A stretch of 6,736 bases of DNA from contig JBBSHY010000038.1 of assembly GCA_038232415.1 (NCBI GenBank), forward strand, positions 1 to 6,736, in the 5' to 3' direction. How positions within the stretch are numbered: position 1 is the stretch's first letter; every line of letters begins with the position of its first letter. Below are positions 1 to 4,368 of the stretch, one piece after another. Both the position numbers and the translations under genes were made by a program. The stretch is from JBBRXZ01 sp038232415. Its GTDB lineage: Bacteria > Patescibacteriota > Saccharimonadia > Saccharimonadales > UBA4665. The notes beneath the pieces were generated by a model. That model saw nothing but the letters and a program-made list of their open reading frames with translations. It ran no database searches and was not told the DNA's origin.

Positions 1-870
1 GAACCCGAAAAGTGCATCAGCGCGCTTAAATGGGCAGTGGCGGAAATGGAGCGCCGCTACCGGGCGCTGTCTGAGGTGAGTAAGCGCAACATTGCCGAAT
101 ATAATAACCTGAAAAAAGAGGAGGGCATGCCTTACATAGTCATTGTGATCGATGAGCTGGCAGACCTGATGATGATGGCTGCCCGGGACGTAGAGGCACT
201 GGTGGTACGTATTGCTCAGAAAGCCCGTGCGGTGGGCATCCACCTGGTACTGGCTACCCAGCGGCCATCTGTTGATGTTATTACCGGTCTGATTAAGGCA
301 AATGTACCGTCGCGCATTGCTTTTACTACCGCTTCGCAAGTAGACAGCCGGACTATAATCGATCAGGTTGGCGCGGAGAAGTTGCTTGGCCAGGGCGACA
401 TGCTGCTGACAACATCTGATGCGCCCAAGCCAAAACGGGTGCAAGCCGCCCTGATAAGCGATGATGAGACCGTGAAAGTTATGGACTTCATACGTATGCA
501 ACGTCCGCCGCAGTACGATGACGAAGTGGTTTCTCAGCCGGTTCAACTAAATGGCAAAGGCGGCATAGTAGCTGATTATGGCGCCAATGATTCCGATGAT
601 GACATGTGGCGCGATGCCGTGCGGGTAGTTATAGAAAACCGTAAAGCCAGCACCAGTCTGTTACAGAGACGCCTGCGTATCGGCTATGGCCGGGCTGCAC
701 GCTTGATTGAGCAGATGGAAGAGCAGGGTATCATAGGCCAAGCCGATGGCTCACGTCCCCGTGAAGTCCTGGTTAATTCACTCGACGAAGTCTTTGCAGG
801 CGAAGGGATGGCCAATATTGTTCCGGACGATGACTTTGCCCCTGATACTGCCGACCACGATAACTATTAG
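1..870 (+). CDS. ftsK: DNA translocase FtsK, C-terminal part (5' end outside window)
   Basis: This is the last 289 codons of a FtsK/SpoIIIE-family DNA pump, which moves chromosome ends through the closing septum and activates dimer resolution. The reading frame is open from base 1, so the GTG at 37 is an internal valine rather than a start. Visible in the fragment: the conserved stretch before Walker B (ALKWAVAEMERRY, about residues 8-20), the Walker B strand IVIVIDELAD (about 46-55), LATQRPS (about 84-90) and the following VDVITGLIKANVPSRIAF block. The winged-helix gamma domain occupies about 198-260 (STSLLQRRLRIGYGRAARLI), which in the family reads the KOPS sequences that orient translocation. 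The Walker A loop and membrane segments lie upstream of the window. A short acidic tail (about 262-289) follows the gamma domain. The gene ends 121 bp before rpsF and no strong terminator is visible after it. Confidence 0.96.
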   Translation, partial: EPEKCISALKWAVAEMERRYRALSEVSKRNIAEYNNLKKEEGMPYIVIVIDELADLMMMAARDVEALVVRIAQKARAVGIHLVLATQRPSVDVITGLIKANVPSRIAFTTASQVDSRTIIDQVGAEKLLGQGDMLLTTSDAPKPKRVQAALISDDETVKVMDFIRMQRPPQYDDEVVSQPVQLNGKGGIVADYGANDSDDDMWRDAVRVVIENRKASTSLLQRRLRIGYGRAARLIEQMEEQGIIGQADGSRPREVLVNSLDEVFAGEGMANIVPDDDFAPDTADHDNY

Positions 871-889
871 TCTAGAAATCAGTTAAGGT

Positions 890-918
890 TTGACTAACAG
901 GGGTATATAAAGTATAGT
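890..918 (+). promoter_or_regulatory. Sigma70-type promoter for the rpsF-ssb-rpsR-efp-tlyA operon
   Basis: The -35 box is TTGACT (890-895) and the -10 box is TATAGT (913-918), five of six matches each, separated by the optimal 17 bp. Transcription would begin near 925, leaving a leader of about 67 nt before the rpsF start at 992. The promoter lies wholly in the ftsK-rpsF gap, so the ribosomal operon need not depend on ftsK transcription. Confidence 0.7.
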
Positions 919-937
919 CAAGTATACAATCAACTTC

Positions 938-967
938 AGGCTTACGACCTCTAGGGTGCGTGGGCTT
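938..967 (+). promoter_or_regulatory. Hairpin in the rpsF leader, candidate autoregulatory RNA element
   Basis: Inside the predicted leader, GCTTACGACC (940-949) pairs with GGT (955-957) and CGTGGGC (959-965), with one bulged G at 958, two G-U pairs and a five-base loop TCTAG. The pairing can extend outward by a G-U and an A-U pair (939/966 and 938/967). The hairpin ends about ten bases before the Shine-Dalgarno sequence. In many bacteria an S6:S18 complex binds an RNA structure in the rpsF leader and represses its own operon, so that role is plausible here. I do not see the CCG bulge typical of the described motif, so the assignment is an inference from position. Confidence 0.45.
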
Positions 968-974
968 TAACCAG

Positions 975-984
975 AAGGAAGGAG
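975..984 (+). promoter_or_regulatory. Ribosome binding site fixing the TTG start of rpsF
   Basis: AAGGAAGGAG, with the GGAG core at 981-984, stands seven bases before TTG 992-994. No ATG or GTG lies in frame close by, and the S6 fold begins immediately after this codon (NQYEIAVLYHP), so the TTG is the start. Confidence 0.8.
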
Positions 985-991
985 CAAAGTT

Positions 992-1378
992 TTGAATCAG
1001 TACGAAATTGCCGTGCTGTATCATCCCGATCTGGAAGTCGACCTGACCAAGGCCGAGGACCGGGTAAAAAAGATAATCACGGATAATGGCGGTAAAGTAA
1101 CAAGTATTGATAACTGGGGCAAGCGTAAGCTGGCTTACGATATAAAAGGCAACGGCCATGCCGTATATGTCTTCTATATTGTAGAATTACCCGGTACTAG
1201 TGTCCAGAAAGTGGAGAGTACGCTGAACATAGCAGACGAAGTCATCCGGTTTCTTATTACCCGTCCCGACCTGAAAGCCATCGCCAAGGCCGAGGTGCTT
1301 AAAGCTGAAAAAGCGGAGCAGGCGGCTAAACGCGGCGATCGTAATGATGATGGTGCTAAGGAAGAGGACAGGTCTTAA
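992..1378 (+). CDS. rpsF: Small-subunit ribosomal protein S6
   Basis: 128-residue S6, a platform protein that binds 16S rRNA as a heterodimer with S18, encoded two genes downstream. The N-terminal strand (YEIAVLYHPDL, about 4-14), the central IDNWGKRKLAYDIKGN block (about 39-54), the following strand YVFYIVELPG and the helix-strand VESTLNIADEVIRFLITR are family hallmarks. The last 30 residues or so form a charged extension rich in Lys, Glu and Asp, as is common in S6. The start is TTG, supported by a strong Shine-Dalgarno sequence. First gene of the operon, with its own promoter and a leader hairpin; the next gene, ssb, begins 123 bp later. Confidence 0.97.
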   Translation: MNQYEIAVLYHPDLEVDLTKAEDRVKKIITDNGGKVTSIDNWGKRKLAYDIKGNGHAVYVFYIVELPGTSVQKVESTLNIADEVIRFLITRPDLKAIAKAEVLKAEKAEQAAKRGDRNDDGAKEEDRS

Positions 1379-1416
1379 ATAATTGTTAAATTTGATGATT
1401 TTAACCGCGTTTATGC

Positions 1417-1446
1417 TTGACGCAAATTACCGGACTACGCTACGGT
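1417..1446 (+). promoter_or_regulatory. Possible internal promoter upstream of ssb
   Basis: TTGACG (1417-1422) and TACGGT (1441-1446) are separated by 18 bp and would start transcription near 1453, before the ssb ribosome binding site. The -35 match is good and the -10 match is weak. The unusually long 123-bp spacer inside an otherwise tight operon makes separate ssb-rpsR initiation plausible. The same stretch holds a small ACCG...CGGT inverted repeat (1429-1432 and 1443-1446) and a tandem CTACG-CTACG. Confidence 0.35.
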
Positions 1447-1467
1447 GGGAAAACAAATTTTAAGCCA

Positions 1468-1481
1468 AAGACCTAGGTCTT
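1468..1481 (+). repeat. Perfect 14-bp palindrome just before the ssb ribosome binding site
   Basis: AAGACCT (1468-1474) is followed directly by its reverse complement AGGTCTT (1475-1481). As DNA it could be a dimeric protein's operator. As RNA it can fold into a five-pair stem with a CUAG loop, ending five bases before the Shine-Dalgarno sequence AAGGAGG (1487-1493). The 8-mer AGGTCTTA also occurs at the 3' end of rpsF (1370-1377). Function unknown. Confidence 0.55.
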
Positions 1482-1501
1482 ATAAGAAGGAGGACTAAAT
1501 A

Positions 1502-2008
1502 ATGGCACGAAGTCTCAACCAAGTAACACTAATGGGTAACCTAACCCGCGATCCGGAGCTGCGCCAAACGCCAAACGGTCAAAACGTAACCAGCTTTAGC
1601 CTGGCATTGAACCGCAGCTACAAAGATGCCAGCGGCGAATGGCAGGAAGCTACTGATTATATCGATATGGTCTGTTGGGGGCCGCTGGCTGAACGGGTGG
1701 CCCAGTACCTTAGTAAAGGCCGGCGCTGTCTGGTACAGGGCCGGTTGCAATCCCGGTCGTGGGAGCAGGACGGCCAAAAGCGTAGCAAGGTTGAAGTACT
1801 GGCAAATGATGTCACTTTCCTGGATAGCCGCGGTGGAGGTGGAGGTGACGAAGGCAGCCAAGATAGTGGATCTGGATCAACATCACCTGAGACGTCTGGT
1901 GATGCCAGTGCAAGCAAACCAAAACCCAGTAAAAAGGCCAAAAAAGATGATGTCGTCATAGAAGACATCGGCGACGAACCAATAAACCTGGACGACATAC
2001 CATTTTAA
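1502..2008 (+). CDS. ssb: Single-stranded DNA-binding protein SSB
   Basis: 168-residue SSB that coats single-stranded DNA in replication, repair and recombination and recruits partners through its C-terminal tip. The OB fold covers about residues 1-108 (LNQVTLMGNLTRDPELR at the start, DYIDMVCWGPLAE at 52-64, VQGRLQSRSWEQDGQKR at 78-94), with tryptophans at 47, 59 and 87 near the positions that stack on DNA in other SSBs. A Gly/Ser/Asp-rich flexible linker follows from about 110. It includes a short lysine-rich patch (about 139-148), an unusual basic stretch in a normally uncharged or acidic linker. The protein ends in the acidic tip DDIPF, the partner-docking peptide. ATG start with AAGGAGG (1487-1493) eight bases upstream. 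The stop codon overlaps the rpsR ribosome binding site, so the two are probably translationally linked. Confidence 0.97.
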   Translation: MARSLNQVTLMGNLTRDPELRQTPNGQNVTSFSLALNRSYKDASGEWQEATDYIDMVCWGPLAERVAQYLSKGRRCLVQGRLQSRSWEQDGQKRSKVEVLANDVTFLDSRGGGGGDEGSQDSGSGSTSPETSGDASASKPKPSKKAKKDDVVIEDIGDEPINLDDIPF

Positions 2009-2017
2009 GGAGGAGTC

Positions 2018-2221
2018 ATGGCAAAAATTTTTAAACACCGCAGTGATGTAGCATATTTTGATTACAAGGACTTTAAAACCTTGCAGCGTTATGTAAATAT
2101 CTATGGACAGATTGAGACCCGCAAAAAGACCGGCCTGACCGAGAGCCAACAACGACGGTTAAGCGTGGCCATCAAGCGTGCCCGCCATCTTGCGCTGATG
2201 CCATTTGTTATCAGTAATTAA
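2018..2221 (+). CDS. rpsR: Small-subunit ribosomal protein S18
   Basis: 67-residue S18, S6's partner on the 30S platform. The signature region runs from DYKDFKTLQRYVNIYGQI (15-32) through TRKKTGLTESQQRRLSVAIK (34-53) to RARHLALMPF (54-63), matching the family core over most of its length. The N terminus is short, without the cysteine cluster that some bacteria use to bind zinc. The Shine-Dalgarno sequence AAGGAGG (2007-2013) includes the last two bases of the ssb stop codon. efp follows after 11 bp; rplI (L9), which often follows rpsR in other bacteria, is not here. Confidence 0.96.
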   Translation: MAKIFKHRSDVAYFDYKDFKTLQRYVNIYGQIETRKKTGLTESQQRRLSVAIKRARHLALMPFVISN

Positions 2222-2232
2222 TAACATAGATA

Positions 2233-2799
2233 ATGCCACTTAGTATTACAAATCTCAAAAAAGGCACCATCTTTGAATGGGAGCGCGAGCCATTTCGGGT
2301 TATTGATTATAGACAGAAGGTGATGGGGCGCGGCGGCTCTATTGTTAATGTACGCATAAAAAGCCTGGTAAGCGGCAAGGTGCTGGAAAAGACTTTTAAA
2401 GGTAACGACCAGCTGGATAGTGCTGATGTAACAAACATGGGTGTGCAATATCTGTATAATGACGGCCAAACGTTTTTCTTCATGAACGGGGTAAACTTTG
2501 ATCAGTTTGAGGTGTCCAGCGATCTGGTTGGTGACGGCTCAGCTTATCTCAAAGAAGGCGACCAGGTTCAGCTGCAGTTCTGGAATGAGCGGGTCATCAA
2601 TGTAGAATTAGCAAAAAATGTGCCGTTAAAAGTTACCTACACGGAGGACGCAGTAAAAGGTGACACTAGCTCATCAATTACTAAAGACGCCACATTGGAG
2701 ACCGGCCTAACTATCAAAGTACCGGCTTTTATCAAGCAAGGCGATATAATATCCGTTGATACTGCCACCGGTGCTTATCGTGAACGCGTCAAAGACTAA
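2233..2799 (+). CDS. efp: Translation elongation factor P
   Basis: 188-residue EF-P, which enters the ribosomal E site and helps form peptide bonds at polyproline stalls. All three domains are present: N-terminal KOW-like domain (about 3-60), central OB domain (about 65-125) and C-terminal OB domain (about 128-185). The last carries the family signature around DATLETGLTIKVPAFIKQGD. The domain I loop that reaches toward the peptidyl-transferase centre reads MGRGGSI, with Arg33 where E. coli has the modified Lys34. No modification enzyme gene (epmA/epmB or earP) is visible in the window. There is no Shine-Dalgarno sequence before the ATG; translation probably depends on ribosomes finishing rpsR, whose stop lies 11 bp upstream. 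Confidence 0.96.
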   Translation: MPLSITNLKKGTIFEWEREPFRVIDYRQKVMGRGGSIVNVRIKSLVSGKVLEKTFKGNDQLDSADVTNMGVQYLYNDGQTFFFMNGVNFDQFEVSSDLVGDGSAYLKEGDQVQLQFWNERVINVELAKNVPLKVTYTEDAVKGDTSSSITKDATLETGLTIKVPAFIKQGDIISVDTATGAYRERVKD

Positions 2800-2820
2800 T
2801 AAACCGGGACTTCAATAATT

Positions 2821-3537
2821 ATGAAGCAGCGGCTTGACCAAATGCTAGTCCGGCGCGGCCTTGTAACTACGCGCAGTCAGGCAGAGAGCTTTATCAAACT
2901 AAAACAGGTAAGCGTGAATGGCGTGTCGGTAGTTAAGCCGGGCTTTTTAGTTGATCCCACAGATGTAATAAAAGTAATCGCCCAGGAACAATACGTTAGT
3001 CGAGCCGGGTTGAAGCTGGCCTCCGTAGCGTCAGCTATGAAACTCGATTTTAAAGATAAAGCCGTACTAGATGTCGGCAGTAGTACAGGTGGTTTCACGG
3101 ACTACGCACTGCGTGGCGGTGCGCATAAAGTCATTGCCGTAGAAGTTGGGAGCAATCAGTTGCATCCTAGCCTGCAAGGCCATCCCCAGATTGAATTGCA
3201 CGAAAAAACTGATATACGTGATTTTACTACAGATATAAACATAGATATTGTGTTAATTGATGTCTCATTTGTAAGCTTACGTGCAATCCTGCCTTATATT
3301 TCTAAATTGGCTTCGAAGCAAACCCAAATTGTGGCTATGGTAAAGCCCCAGTTTGAAGCCGGACAGGACGGACTCAAGCACAAGGGTGTCATTAAAAACG
3401 AAAAAATGCGCCGTGATATATTGAAAAGTTTTGAGGGCTGGGCAAAAAAGTATTTTATTATTCTTGATAAGGTTGATTCCGCGATTTCAGGCGCTAAAGG
3501 AAATCATGAACGCTTTTATCTCTTGCGAAAACTGTGA
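2821..3537 (+). CDS. tlyA: TlyA-family rRNA 2'-O-methyltransferase (S4 domain plus FtsJ-like domain)
   Basis: 238 residues. An S4-type RNA-binding domain fills about 1-60 (RLDQMLVRRGLVTTRSQAESFIK, then VSVNG). After the linker YVSRAGLKL (58-66) comes a Rossmann methyltransferase domain. Its SAM-binding motif I is DVGSSTGGFTD (84-94), followed by DVSFVSL (147-153), VKPQFEAG (174-181) and GAKGNHERF (224-232). Lys65, Asp147, Lys175 and Glu230 are candidates for the K-D-K-E catalytic set of FtsJ-like enzymes. Known TlyA proteins methylate riboses in 16S and 23S rRNA and make ribosomes sensitive to capreomycin; the old name hemolysin A is misleading. Last gene of the operon, 21 bp after efp, with no Shine-Dalgarno sequence. 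It ends at TGA and converges on the regulator gene 27 bp away. Confidence 0.93.
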   Translation: MKQRLDQMLVRRGLVTTRSQAESFIKLKQVSVNGVSVVKPGFLVDPTDVIKVIAQEQYVSRAGLKLASVASAMKLDFKDKAVLDVGSSTGGFTDYALRGGAHKVIAVEVGSNQLHPSLQGHPQIELHEKTDIRDFTTDINIDIVLIDVSFVSLRAILPYISKLASKQTQIVAMVKPQFEAGQDGLKHKGVIKNEKMRRDILKSFEGWAKKYFIILDKVDSAISGAKGNHERFYLLRKL

Positions 3538-3556
3538 CAAGAGCTCTCTTACAGTT
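3530..3556. terminator. Weak hairpin between convergent tlyA and the Crp-like gene, possible terminator
   Basis: AACTGT (3530-3535) pairs with ACAGTT (3551-3556). Inside, AAGA (3539-3542) pairs with TCTT (3547-3550) around a GCTC loop, with GAC left as a bulge. Read on the minus strand the stem ends in UUUU, a short U run that could end the regulator transcript; on the plus strand no U run follows. It overlaps the tlyA stop codon and is the only candidate terminator in this 27-bp gap. Confidence 0.35.
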
Positions 3557-3564
3557 AAAATAGC

Positions 3565-4218
3565 TTAGATTAGATGTTTGCGCAGGGCGTCAATATCTTT
3601 GAGGAGAGTAAAAGACTGTTTATTGACCAGCAAACCGCTTTTTTCCAGTCCGGACAGTTCGCGACTGGTGGTCTCGCGCGACGCGTTAATAGAGCTTGCA
3701 ATATCCTGATGACGCAGAGGCACCTCAATAAGCAAACCGCTTTCCGTTTGCTTTCCAAAGCGCTGGCTCATCGTCAATAGAAAAGAGATAATGCGTTCCC
3801 GGACAGTCCTGTATTCAAGGTTTAAAATACGCTCCCCATGTAATCTATACATCTCCATAGTCATGTCGAGTAAGGGCGTCAGGGCATCAGGCCTGCCCTC
3901 GATAAATTTTATAAAGACTTTACGGCTGATTTGCCAGGTCACCGTAGGTGCCAGGGTCTGATAAATGATGTCGTGTTCCTGGCCAGTGATGGCCCAGATG
4001 AGAGGAAATATCTCATCTTGTTTGCGGATTATCAGCAGGTTTTCTTCATTATATTTAGTAATGTTATAGGCTTTGACAAGTCCCTGGTAAATATAAAATA
4101 CTCCAGGCGGAGCATCGCCGGGCCGTATTATGAAATCACCTTTACGAAATGTTTGTTTAACGCCGTGTAGCCTGAAAAATTCCACCAGTTCCGCCGTTTG
4201 CTTCAGCGTAGCTAACAT
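3565..4218 (-). CDS. Crp/Fnr-family transcriptional regulator with an unidentified ligand
   Basis: 217-residue regulator with the standard layout: cyclic-nucleotide-binding-type beta barrel (about 15-105, with KGDFIIRPGDAPPGVFYIYQGLVKAY), a long dimerisation helix (about 110-145) and a winged helix-turn-helix (about 160-200). The recognition helix NASRETTSRELSGLEKSGLL aligns with E. coli CRP, placing Arg181, Glu182 and Arg186 where CRP reads TGTGA/TCACA. The sensor does not look like CRP: the segment aligned to the phosphate-binding cassette (DEIFPLIW, then EHDIIYQ) lacks the Gly-Glu and Arg-Ser that hold cAMP. The protein has no cysteine, so an FNR iron-sulfur cluster is excluded. The ligand is unknown. 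It is divergent from the PH-domain gene and likely controls it through two CRP-type sites between them. Its promoter predicts a leaderless mRNA. The start is the ATG at 4218; GTG at codon 12 is a less likely alternative. Confidence 0.9.
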   Translation of the reverse strand: MLATLKQTAELVEFFRLHGVKQTFRKGDFIIRPGDAPPGVFYIYQGLVKAYNITKYNEENLLIIRKQDEIFPLIWAITGQEHDIIYQTLAPTVTWQISRKVFIKFIEGRPDALTPLLDMTMEMYRLHGERILNLEYRTVRERIISFLLTMSQRFGKQTESGLLIEVPLRHQDIASSINASRETTSRELSGLEKSGLLVNKQSFTLLKDIDALRKHLI

Positions 4219-4224
4219 GTCTTT

Positions 4225-4253
4225 ATTATGTTAGGACAGGCACGGTTTGTCAA
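4225..4253 (-). promoter_or_regulatory. Promoter of the Crp-like regulator, predicting a leaderless transcript
   Basis: On the minus strand a perfect -35 box TTGACA (4253-4248) and a -10 box CATAAT (4230-4225, five of six) are exactly 17 bp apart. With the usual six-base gap after the -10 box, transcription starts at 4218, the A of the ATG. No Shine-Dalgarno sequence precedes the ATG, which fits leaderless initiation. Confidence 0.7.
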
Positions 4254-4275
4254 TTTAATACTTTAGAAAATGATC

Positions 4276-4291
4276 TGTGATCAAAATCGCA
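4276..4291 (+). promoter_or_regulatory. CRP-type binding site 1 (TGTGA-N6-TCGCA)
   Basis: One mismatch from the CRP consensus TGTGA-N6-TCACA. Its centre lies at 4283.5, which is -64.5 from the predicted start of the PH-domain gene and -65.5 from that of the regulator. The neighbouring Crp-like protein carries the matching recognition helix. A different inverted repeat, TGATC-N3-GATCA (4271-4283), overlaps its left half. Confidence 0.6.
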
Positions 4292-4298
4292 TGCCGGT

Positions 4299-4314
4299 AG
4301 TGAGTATTTTCACG
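4299..4314 (+). promoter_or_regulatory. CRP-type binding site 2 (AGTGA-N6-TCACG), class II position
   Basis: The core GTGA-N6-TCAC is a perfect inverted repeat with CRP spacing; only the outermost base of each half-site differs from consensus. Its centre (4306.5) is 23 bp from the centre of site 1 and exactly at -41.5 from the predicted start of the PH-domain gene, the position where class II activators replace the -35 contact. Confidence 0.6.
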
Positions 4315-4328
4315 ACATAATGATAAGA

Positions 4329-4349
4329 GTTACGCTATTATAGCGTTAC
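4329..4349 (+). repeat. 21-bp imperfect palindrome over the -10 box, possible operator
   Basis: Perfect seven-base arms ACGCTAT (4332-4338) and ATAGCGT (4340-4346) flank a central T. Beyond one T-T mismatch the symmetry continues with GT (4329-4330) and AC (4348-4349). It covers the proposed -10 box and start site of the PH-domain gene, so a dimeric protein bound here would block RNA polymerase. The binding protein is unknown. Confidence 0.5.
4336..4341 (+). promoter_or_regulatory. -10 box of the PH-domain gene, activator-dependent promoter
   Basis: TATTAT matches TATAAT at five of six bases and predicts a start near 4348, about 20 nt before the ATG. At the 17-bp position (4313-4318, CGACAT) there is no recognisable -35 box, while a CRP-type site is centred at -41.5. 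This is the pattern of a promoter that needs an activator. CATAAT at 4316-4321 is a less well placed alternative -10 box. Confidence 0.5.
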
Positions 4350-4368
4350 AAGCAGGAGAATTACCGTC

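Noticed and set aside
37..870. ftsK starting at the GTG at 37
   Set aside because: The frame is open to base 1 and the codons before it encode conserved FtsK sequence, so this GTG is internal.
872..1159. Minus-strand open frame of 95 codons over the ftsK-rpsF gap and the rpsF start
   Set aside because: It is antisense to conserved rpsF codons, covers the operon promoter and leader, and has no recognisable protein features.
1541..2152. Several overlapping open frames on both strands across ssb and rpsR
   Set aside because: They are shadows of ssb and rpsR, whose frames carry full family signatures and Shine-Dalgarno sequences; the alternatives are low-complexity or unrecognisable.
2207..2225. 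GTTAT...ATAAC inverted repeat over the rpsR stop
   Set aside because: Five AT-rich pairs around a nine-base loop are expected by chance in this base composition.
4271..4283. FNR-like reading of TGATC-N3-GATCA
   Set aside because: FNR sites are TTGAT-N4-ATCAA; the spacing here is wrong and the neighbouring regulator has no cysteines for a cluster. The CRP-type reading of the overlapping bases fits better.
4316..4321. CATAAT as the -10 box of the PH-domain gene
   Set aside because: No -35 box stands upstream, and CRP-type site 2 would then lie between the boxes; TATTAT at 4336 fits both sites better. Not fully excluded.
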